DNA from: UBA2705 sp963977105
GTDB taxonomy: Bacteria > Pseudomonadota > Alphaproteobacteria > Micavibrionales > Micavibrionaceae
Direction: 5' to 3'
Length of the DNA: 64,000 nucleotides
Assembly (NCBI GenBank): GCA_963977105.1
Contig: CAXBNI010000001.1
Span: forward strand, 868,001-932,000
A program made the position numbers and the translations under genes. Of the stretch, positions 56,008 to 62,450 are shown one piece after another. Below the pieces are notes generated by a model. That model had not been told where the DNA came from. It worked only from the letters and a program-made list of their open reading frames with translations, and did not search any database. How positions within the stretch are numbered: the first letter of the stretch is position 1; every line of letters starts with the position of its first letter.

Positions 56008-56335
56008 ATGAATAAAATCAAATCTTATAGTCGTTTTGGACGATGCGCCGATCAAAACAATACCACGTTTAGTGTTAACGCCGAAACTGATGAGAACGTT
56101 TATGCTGATGATAAACGAGAGTTTTCTGGTTACGGCCAGGTTCGCGGCGTTCCGATACATTTTATTGCTCCAGAAAAAACTTATCAAGCAGCGACATGGC
56201 TTCTTAAATGTAGTGGGTTGGTATGAAATTAAACAAGGACTGTTCTGGACAATTGATGACGATATGTTCGCCAAAGCAAAAACGGCCTTTGGTCTTGAAA
56301 AGCCAACTATGGGGTATGCTGCAAAACCAGTTTAG
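56008..56335 (+). pseudogene. probable frameshifted small gene
   Basis: Two overlapping frames join logically. Frame 1 runs from 56008 through 'APEKTYQAATWLLKCSG' and then hits a stop at 56224-56226. Frame 2 continues as 'GWYEIKQGLFWTIDDDMFAK' to 56335. Removing one G from the GGG at 56214-56216 fuses them into one ~108-residue reading frame. This could be a disrupted gene, a sequencing error or a programmed shift. The product is not recognised. There is no good ribosome site. Confidence 0.45.
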
Positions 56336-56368
56336 TTTAACAGCACGCCTCAACAGTTACAAACCAGA

Positions 56369-56962
56369 CTAATCATTATACGAAGCCGCCCCCTGCGCCT
56401 TATTTGGTCGTGATGGCGGCTTTTTTATTGCGACTTTTTCTTCCCCCTTTTCCGCTGGCATGTTGATGTAACGGTTACGGACTTTCTTGTCTTCACTGCG
56501 TTTATAGACATATACGCCAAGGACAGATAACGCCACCGCCCAAATGGTGCCAAGGCTTTCCATGGCTTCAATTACTAAAATCGCGTCTTTGGTGCGAAAT
56601 ATCATGATATAGGCAATGCCAAACATTTGCGCCGCCCATGTAAGCGCCATTAGATAACCAAATGTCGGGCGCATACGGCGGACAAATTTATCATTAGATG
56701 TGATTTCAGCGCGCAGTGAACTGTTTACTTCTTCGGCGAGCTTTGTTTGCTCTTCTATTTTCAGTTTGGTCATTTCTTCTATGTGACGGTTCGCTTCGCC
56801 AATCGCTTGCGATGAGACACCGCCTGTTTTTATCGCATCATCAAGACTGTCTAATGCATCTGCGGTTGATTGCGCGCTAGGGTGAGATATACCACGTAGC
56901 ACGCCGCTGACAAGCTCCACCAAAAACGGCAGACCGAATTGCGCTAATAAATTAATCGCCAT
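56369..56962 (-). CDS. 3TM holin of the gene-transfer-agent type
   Basis: A 197-residue membrane protein. The segment 'RRMRPTFGYLMALTWAAQMF' is typical of the GTA holin_3TM family. Hydrophobic segments lie near the N-terminus, around residues 103-122 and around 135-150. The N-terminal part has a charged helical region. It is expected to open the inner membrane so that the hydrolase encoded just upstream reaches the wall. Gap to that gene is 12 bases, so the two form a lysis pair. Confidence 0.82.
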   Translation of the reverse strand: MAINLLAQFGLPFLVELVSGVLRGISHPSAQSTADALDSLDDAIKTGGVSSQAIGEANRHIEEMTKLKIEEQTKLAEEVNSSLRAEITSNDKFVRRMRPTFGYLMALTWAAQMFGIAYIMIFRTKDAILVIEAMESLGTIWAVALSVLGVYVYKRSEDKKVRNRYINMPAEKGEEKVAIKKPPSRPNKAQGAASYND

Positions 56963-56974
56963 GATAGTTCTCCA

Positions 56975-57475
56975 TTAGACGTTGACGAGGCGGTAGAAAA
57001 TATGGAGCCCTAAGACCGCCGATGGTTTATTATCTTTAACCCAGTAAGGCGAAATACCTGCGGCATGATAATGGGTTGCGCCCTGGGTGATATCCGTGCC
57101 GAGAACGTCCGCAACGGCGCGGCGGGCAATGCGCAGGGCGCTGACAAAATAAATATCATCATCCGCGCCGAGCTGAATAAGTTTAGCGCGGTTTGGGTCG
57201 TCTTTGTTCCAGCATGAAAACTGAAACGGTTTTTGACAAATTTGGACGATATCATTGCCCCACCAATAACGGCCCAGAGTTTTTGAAATGGCGCGGCGGT
57301 TCAAAATAACATGCGCGACGGCTTGCATACCTGCGCTGCCCTCACCGCGTGCCTCCCCCCATAAAGTGCGCGCCAATGTATCAATCGCGATTTGATCATA
57401 GAACGCCTTCGCGGCCATATTTTCTGGTTTTGATTTAGGGACAACCGTAAAAGGCTTTAAACGCTTCTTCTTCAT
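56975..57475 (-). CDS. SleB-type cell wall hydrolase (endolysin candidate)
   Basis: A 166-residue hydrolase_2/SleB-family enzyme. The catalytic-fold text 'ARTLWGEARGEGSAGMQAVA' and 'VILNRRAISKTLG' is standard for the family, which cleaves peptidoglycan. The frame is open to 57571, but the extra 32 residues are encoded by two terminator hairpins. The ATG at 57475 has CGGAG nine bases upstream. Together with the 3TM holin it forms a phage- or GTA-type lysis module. Confidence 0.8.
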   Translation of the reverse strand: MKKKRLKPFTVVPKSKPENMAAKAFYDQIAIDTLARTLWGEARGEGSAGMQAVAHVILNRRAISKTLGRYWWGNDIVQICQKPFQFSCWNKDDPNRAKLIQLGADDDIYFVSALRIARRAVADVLGTDITQGATHYHAAGISPYWVKDNKPSAVLGLHIFYRLVNV

Positions 57476-57498
57476 AACATGCTCCGTATTTTTTGCAT

Positions 57499-57532
57499 AA
57501 AAAAGCCGCGTCCCAGACATCACGAGCGCGGC
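57499..57532 (-). terminator. second of two tandem terminators before the lysis pair
   Basis: The stem GCCGCG/CGCGGC (57505-57510 with 57527-57532) with a six-T run on the minus strand. Confidence 0.75.
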
Positions 57533-57536
57533 AAAG

Positions 57537-57566
57537 AAAAACGCCGGCAACATCACTGCGCCGGCG
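57537..57566 (-). terminator. first of two tandem terminators, downstream of the paralog pair
   Basis: The stem CGCCGGC/GCCGGCG (57542-57548 with 57560-57566) followed by TTTTT on the minus strand, 28 bases past the stop of the 313-residue paralog. Confidence 0.8.
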
Positions 57567-57593
57567 TTCATAAATTTTGATATTTAGCTTTGT

Positions 57594-58535
57594 TTATTTA
57601 GGCTCTTTTTTGAACTGATCTTTGACCCAGTTGCTCGCTTTACCTGTCGCGGCAACCGCACGGCCTGTGTAATCAACTGTCGAGCTTAATGCTTGGTTCC
57701 CGTAATGCTTGGTAAGCGCTGCGGCGTTTTTCGGGACAGATAAGCTTAAGTTATATGTACCAACATCTGCATTTAATGCAGCAAGCGCTTCCACTTCATC
57801 ATCAACCACAAATATGTAGGATGACTTGCTTTTCAGTACGTCTAAAATGAAACGCCCGGCGCCAACTTGTTCAATACTTGATGCATTGGCTGTATTCGTT
57901 ATTGCCTCTCGCTGCCCTGCGCTGATTGACAGGACGGTTGCCGTCGTATCAGCCGTTGCAAGCGCAACTAGATCAGTAAAGTTACCACGTGCCAACACCA
58001 CTTCGCAGCGCGTTTGATAATCAAACATCCCAACTAAATTTGCGAAGCCTTCTGCGTTATCTTGTTTTGCCAGAGCTTTTTGTGTTTTATCATCATTACT
58101 TAGGGCACCTAAGCCATCAGCTAATGTTGTAACCGCGCTATAAATCGCGCTGTAATCCGCGGCTGAGTTTTGTGTGCTATCTAGCGCCTTGTTGATTTCT
58201 TTGATGACGCCAGCGACTTTTTTGCCACTGCCCACTGTTGTAATATTGGCCTGCGCATCAACGAGCATTTCTTCAATTGATTTCAAGATATCAGCGCCAG
58301 TTGGCGCGCCTTCTGGTTTGCTTTTTGTGCCATCAAGCATTTCATCTACAAAAATAGCATCCCAGCTTAAAGCTGCCGTTTCTATTTTGCCATGCAGCGC
58401 TTTGCCTTGTAGGTCGATTGCAAATTGACCGCTATCCTTAACAGCATCAACGGTCGCCTCATAAGCATCCGCCGTTTTATCTGCGACTTTCGTCCATGTG
58501 TGTTTTAGCTTTGATCCAAAATTTTTAAAATCCAT
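57594..58535 (-). CDS. unknown protein, paralog A of a tandem pair
   Basis: A 313-residue protein with no family I recognise. The N-terminal ~60 residues are helical and charged. The core contains 'DEMLDGTKS', 'DILKSIEEMLVDAQ' and 'FDYQTRCEVVLARGNF', all matched in the next gene. 'KHYG' is shared near the C-terminus. The ATG at 58535 has an AGAGGA ribosome site, 17 bases after the upstream stop. No signal peptide, membrane segment or catalytic motif is seen. Confidence 0.7.
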   Translation of the reverse strand: MDFKNFGSKLKHTWTKVADKTADAYEATVDAVKDSGQFAIDLQGKALHGKIETAALSWDAIFVDEMLDGTKSKPEGAPTGADILKSIEEMLVDAQANITTVGSGKKVAGVIKEINKALDSTQNSAADYSAIYSAVTTLADGLGALSNDDKTQKALAKQDNAEGFANLVGMFDYQTRCEVVLARGNFTDLVALATADTTATVLSISAGQREAITNTANASSIEQVGAGRFILDVLKSKSSYIFVVDDEVEALAALNADVGTYNLSLSVPKNAAALTKHYGNQALSSTVDYTGRAVAATGKASNWVKDQFKKEPK

Positions 58536-58552
58536 TGCATCGTTTCCTCTAG

Positions 58553-59503
58553 TTAATTTGGTGTATTCTGACGTTTTGCATACCATTCAAGCGCTTTACT
58601 TGCAGCGCTTACTGCGCCATTAGCTAATTGCGCGCCGTAATGCTTGGCATAAGCCTGCGCATGTGGAGAGACCGTTACTGTCAAGTTATAGCTACCTAAG
58701 GCATCGCTAAAATCTTCCAATGCCGCGCGTGCATTAATATCTTGCTCTACAGAGAGATCATTTAGCGTGAGCGCCGCATTTTGTAAAGCCGATACGCTCT
58801 TGGTAATTGATTTTTCTACTGTTTCTGCATCAATTTTTTTAAACAGACCTTCGCTTTGAGCAAAGTCTATCGCAGATAGCGATCTTAGCTCTTCGTAGTT
58901 GCATTTTTTAACCACAGCGTTACAGCGGCCTTGATAATCAAAGCCATCGACCAAAACTGCAAATGTTTCTGCATCACCGTTTTTTTGGAGTGCGTCTTGG
59001 ACGGCAGGATCGGATGATAACTCTTTGATATGTAAGGCTACTGATGTGAGAGCCCCATATAGGTCTTCAACATTTTTTACTTCGCCTGACTTACCCGTCG
59101 CTTGCCCAAAGTCGATAATTTTATTAGCAAGGCTTTGACCTGCCTTAACGCCCTTAACACGGACTTGCGCCTGTACCAATAAATCTTTGATCGCATTAAG
59201 GACATCACCGCCTTTGGCGCTCCCGTCAGCATCTTTTTTAGATAGACCATTCAACATTTCATCCGCATAGACTGACATCCAGTTAATACGCGCTTGTTGC
59301 AACTTGTCGTTTACGGCTTTAATTTGCAGCTTCGTTGCAGCTGCGGCTGGGTTGGCGGCAACATCATCATATTGATCTTTGACCTTGCTTGCCGCATCCT
59401 GTGCTTGCTCTGCAAGCTTCTTGCCTTGCTCCGCCGCTTTGTCTAAAGCGCCATTGAGCTGGCCTTTTAACTTGTTTAAATTGTCTTTACTAAAAAATGA
59501 CAT
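58553..59503 (-). CDS. unknown protein, paralog B of a tandem pair
   Basis: A 316-residue paralog of the next gene. The N-terminus 'KAAEQGKKLAEQAQDAASKV' is an amphipathic helix similar to apolipoprotein- or LEA-like helices. The shared signatures are 'DEMLNG', 'DVLNAIKDLLVQAQ', 'FDYQGRCNAVVKKCNY' and 'KHYG'. An ATG at 59503 with GGAG upstream is the best start. A TTGACATAA promoter box lies 60 bases upstream. A phage structural, packaging-linked or host-interaction role is possible but not shown. Confidence 0.7.
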   Translation of the reverse strand: MSFFSKDNLNKLKGQLNGALDKAAEQGKKLAEQAQDAASKVKDQYDDVAANPAAAATKLQIKAVNDKLQQARINWMSVYADEMLNGLSKKDADGSAKGGDVLNAIKDLLVQAQVRVKGVKAGQSLANKIIDFGQATGKSGEVKNVEDLYGALTSVALHIKELSSDPAVQDALQKNGDAETFAVLVDGFDYQGRCNAVVKKCNYEELRSLSAIDFAQSEGLFKKIDAETVEKSITKSVSALQNAALTLNDLSVEQDINARAALEDFSDALGSYNLTVTVSPHAQAYAKHYGAQLANGAVSAASKALEWYAKRQNTPN

Positions 59504-59541
59504 ACCGTCTCCATTACCCATAATATTTAAAATCCTGCTGT

Positions 59542-59570
59542 AAACTAACAGTGCGTTAGCGTTATGTCAA
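59542..59570 (-). promoter_or_regulatory. TTGACATAA-type promoter of the paralog pair
   Basis: On the minus strand TTGACA (59565-59570), 17 bases, a weak -10 TAGTTT (59542-59547). The -35 box overlaps the stop codon of the upstream gene. Confidence 0.45.
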
Positions 59571-59887
59571 ATATTATTTTTGCTATTGAAGGATTCTGCT
59601 TTTAGTGCAGTACGGTCAAGCTTAGCTTCAATCCTCAGCAGGTGACTTGTCAGCCGGTCTTCTAAGGCGTGAACATGCGAAAGCCGTGCATAAGATTTTG
59701 CGGTTTCCAGCTTGTGTGCAGAAAGCCCCTCCCTTAATTGCATAGCGCGACTATCAATGATCGATTGCAATTCACGCAAGGCGGTTTCACTTTGCTGCTT
59801 GACGCGCCAAATCATCCAAAATAACGCGCTCATCGCAGGGATATCTATCGCCGATATCCACCATTGTAGATCTAAACTCGGTGGCAT
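59567..59887 (-). CDS. membrane-anchored coiled-coil protein of the phage-like block
   Basis: A 106-residue protein. One N-terminal membrane segment ('ISAIDIPAMSALFWMIWRV') leads to a ~75-residue charged helix. The layout is like small phage accessory or spanin-type proteins, but no lipobox or second partner is visible. The ATG at 59887 has GGGAGG six bases upstream; the open frame to 59947 overlaps the terminase end. It follows the terminase by 31 bases. Confidence 0.6.
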   Translation of the reverse strand: MPPSLDLQWWISAIDIPAMSALFWMIWRVKQQSETALRELQSIIDSRAMQLREGLSAHKLETAKSYARLSHVHALEDRLTSHLLRIEAKLDRTALKAESFNSKNNI

Positions 59888-59918
59888 GGCCATCCTCCCT
59901 CTTCTTTTAAATATGCGG

Positions 59919-61397
59919 TTAAACATCAAACTGGCTGTCCGCGACATGCATGGACGATGCCCCTTGCCAGTTCGGACGCTTTCCTAGCCCGCCAATTGTT
60001 CTGATACGCACAGGCTCGCTAGCGAGCGCACCCGCAACGGCATCTAAACCGTCATCACGTGCCCCCGTTTTTTCAGGCATCCACTCTTGCATTTCACGAA
60101 TGAACGGCGTTTTAATGACGCTTTGATGCACATAAAGCGCCTTAGCAGCCATCAGAGCATCAAAGGCCTCGATAATGCGCAGAGCCTTTGGTCGGCGTGA
60201 TGATAACTCCACCACCGCACTAGCAATTCCCAGTTCACTTAAATGCTTACGCAGCATATTGGGCAAAAACCGCCCAAGGCCGTTAATCTCAATTGTGATA
60301 GATGGCAGCAGCAACGCCCCTGCAATCCGTGCGACAATTTTACATTGTTGGGTTGCTTCGTCTTCCCTATCACCCTCTGCTGCGCGGATATATTCAGTAC
60401 GATGTACATAATAGCGGCCTTCATTATCGCTATAGACAACCGCGAGGACTGAGCTATCCCCCCGCCCCTGTGACGAAGCAAAGGCAGGGTCCCAAAATGC
60501 GGAGCATGAAGTTAACTGCCGCCCGCTAAGCCATAATTGCGGGCGGCCTGCGACTTCCTTATAATCAATCTCATCGTTATAAACGTTTAAGTCTTCTGGG
60601 TTTAAACGCCCTTCGTTTAAGGCCACGGGTTTGAGCATCATTTGGCTTTCAAACTTATTAGGTCCGGTGTGGATTTTCATCCGTTCAATTTCTGTAATGC
60701 TGTAACGTTCAGGCCATGCAGAAGCCCCCGTGTCATCTAAGATAGGGCAGAGCTTGCGGCTATAGTTCTGTAAAAACGGCACGTCCTCACCAATTTCTTT
60801 GCGCGGTGTATCGGCATAGATAGAATAGTAATTATGCGGCGTCCCGACATAAAGCCGCGTTCCCCCCTGCCCTAATATATATTCAATTTCAAGTAAGCGT
60901 TCGCGTAAATTTTGCCGTTTTTCGGTTGTGTCGCATGTTTTAGGCACTTCGACATCATCACAGATCACCACTTCAGCACGACAGCCGGTAATGTTGGACG
61001 TAATGCCCTTTGCTTGCATTGATGGGTCGCGGCGTTCCAAATCACGTTTAATCATAAAGCTGTCTGATGCCCATTGTTCTTTTTTTTCAGGCAGTAAGTG
61101 CTGAGTCATCATATGGCGCTCGATGATTTTTTTGACATTGCGTACCATTTTACGGGCAAGGTTTAAATCCGCCGCCAAAACCAATATCCGCAAATTCGGG
61201 TCAGTAAATAAAAGCCACGCGCAGAATAGCCCAACAATGGTTGATTTACCGCAAGAGCGGAACGCCATCAGCAGCATATATCCTTGGTCTTTTTTCCAAC
61301 ATTGTTCTAGCCAATGCGCAATATCATAATGAATGTCAGGCGTTGATAGACCTTGCCCCCTATTCCAAATTGTAAGGAATAGCGGGAATGAAATCAT
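59919..61397 (-). CDS. phage-type terminase large subunit
   Basis: A 492-residue packaging motor. The ATPase domain has Walker A 'AFRSCGKST' (Lys51) and Walker B 'VVICDDVEVP' (Asp147/Asp148). The nuclease domain includes 'FWDPAFASSQGRGDSSVLAV' with Asp303 and Asp314 and a C-terminal 'DDGLDAVAGAL'. All catalytic residues appear intact, so the protein may be active. Its neighbours are a coiled-coil protein, two unknown paralogs and a lysis pair. No small terminase subunit is visible in the window. Confidence 0.9.
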   Translation of the reverse strand: MISFPLFLTIWNRGQGLSTPDIHYDIAHWLEQCWKKDQGYMLLMAFRSCGKSTIVGLFCAWLLFTDPNLRILVLAADLNLARKMVRNVKKIIERHMMTQHLLPEKKEQWASDSFMIKRDLERRDPSMQAKGITSNITGCRAEVVICDDVEVPKTCDTTEKRQNLRERLLEIEYILGQGGTRLYVGTPHNYYSIYADTPRKEIGEDVPFLQNYSRKLCPILDDTGASAWPERYSITEIERMKIHTGPNKFESQMMLKPVALNEGRLNPEDLNVYNDEIDYKEVAGRPQLWLSGRQLTSCSAFWDPAFASSQGRGDSSVLAVVYSDNEGRYYVHRTEYIRAAEGDREDEATQQCKIVARIAGALLLPSITIEINGLGRFLPNMLRKHLSELGIASAVVELSSRRPKALRIIEAFDALMAAKALYVHQSVIKTPFIREMQEWMPEKTGARDDGLDAVAGALASEPVRIRTIGGLGKRPNWQGASSMHVADSQFDV

Positions 61398-61434
61398 AAA
61401 ACGGTGACCTTATCAGATAGGTGGTTTAGGCAAG

Positions 61435-61459
61435 AAAAAAGCCCCACAAAAGCGGGGCT
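61435..61459 (-). terminator. terminator of the 180-residue gene
   Basis: The stem AGCCCC(GC)/(GC)GGGGCT with a six-T run on the minus strand, between this gene and the terminase. Confidence 0.8.
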
Positions 61460-61492
61460 GTTTATATAAGTGGGAGAATTTATCTGATCAAT

Positions 61493-62035
61493 TTAGAAGA
61501 TGTTGTGATCTGATTTATTACCTGTAATTTTAGGTTTTTTAGGTGTGCTATCTTCGCCCATCTCAGCATCGGCTTGTGATTTTTGCACTGGTGTATCATC
61601 AACTGTATATTCAGGAACGGGTGAGGCCTTTTTGTTGAACATAAGCCTTTTACAGAGGCCGAGACCAATCTGCGTACCCTTCGCTGCGACAACGCTCCCC
61701 AAAAAGCCAGAGCCCATTACGGTGAAGCTTGTACCATATGTCAAGTAACCAACGGTCACGCCTGCAGCCAATGCGCCGACGGCGATTGCTTTTTCCGTTG
61801 GTGTTTCTGCCTTACCGAAAGGTGAGTAAATCGTACGCTTTACACCAGGGATTTGATATACGCGGTTGGCGTAATTAAATGCGTCAACTGCCACATTTTT
61901 TGCTTTGACGCAAAGTTCGCCGATTGCAGCCGCAAAACCAAATGCGCTTTGCAGCTTTGATTTTTTAGGCGCTGGCTGGTTTTCTAAATCTGTTAGAATA
62001 TCGTCTGTTTTTTTATTTTTATCTGGCGTCGTCAT
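61493..62035 (-). CDS. hypothetical protein with glycine-rich hydrophobic segment
   Basis: A 180-residue unknown protein. The centre 'AIAVGALAAGVTVGYLTYGT' and 'GSGFLGSVVAAKGTQIGLGL' are glycine/alanine-rich hydrophobic stretches of glycine-zipper character. The N- and C-terminal parts are polar and charged. The ATG at 62035 follows a GGGTGA ribosome site; a TTG four codons upstream is unnecessary. It has a TTGACATAA promoter and its own terminator, so it is a separate unit inside the phage-like block. Confidence 0.65.
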   Translation of the reverse strand: MTTPDKNKKTDDILTDLENQPAPKKSKLQSAFGFAAAIGELCVKAKNVAVDAFNYANRVYQIPGVKRTIYSPFGKAETPTEKAIAVGALAAGVTVGYLTYGTSFTVMGSGFLGSVVAAKGTQIGLGLCKRLMFNKKASPVPEYTVDDTPVQKSQADAEMGEDSTPKKPKITGNKSDHNIF

Positions 62036-62072
62036 AAAATCACCCAATTCATTTAATATTACTATGAAAAAT

Positions 62073-62101
62073 CATTTACACAGAACACAGGCTTATGTCA
62101 A
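62073..62101 (-). promoter_or_regulatory. TTGACATAA-type promoter of the 180-residue gene
   Basis: On the minus strand TTGACA (62096-62101), 17 bases, weak TAAATG (62073-62078). Confidence 0.45.
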
Positions 62102-62116
62102 TCTTTTTCGTGAAAA

Positions 62117-62428
62117 TCAGTTGTTTTTCTTCGTATAGTGGTCTAATTCGTTTTGCGCCTTGGCAATCATCGCCGCTAACAGCGCATCATTCGGCATCTC
62201 TTTTTCTTGATTTGTATTAATATCCGCCCATTTCGCAAGCTTGAGCAGCAGTTCAATATGGGCAATGGCAATTTTGCAGGCGCTATGATGGGCGGAAAAA
62301 CTTTTTGCGTCATCGGGGGCATCATCACTTATGATAAAATGATGATACGATTCCATGCTATGCTTTAACGCGTCTAGTAAAAATTTCGCAATTTTTTCGC
62401 GGGATTTTTCTTCCAATGACTGAGACAT
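62117..62428 (-). CDS. small helical protein of the phage-like block
   Basis: A 103-residue soluble helical protein ('EEKSREKIAKFLLDALKHSM', 'SACKIAIAHIELLLKLAKWA'), unrecognised. The ATG at 62428 lies 22 bases past the stop of the tail-like gene; the upstream open frame overlaps that gene. The ribosome site is weak. It may be a chaperone or assembly protein for the tail protein, by position only. Confidence 0.55.
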   Translation of the reverse strand: MSQSLEEKSREKIAKFLLDALKHSMESYHHFIISDDAPDDAKSFSAHHSACKIAIAHIELLLKLAKWADINTNQEKEMPNDALLAAMIAKAQNELDHYTKKNN

Positions 62429-62450
62429 AAACACACTTTCTGTTAATCGA

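Noticed and set aside
57476..57571. Signal-anchor N-terminus of the SleB-type hydrolase
   Set aside because: The hydrophobic residues come from two terminator hairpins with T runs, and the downstream ATG has a better ribosome site.
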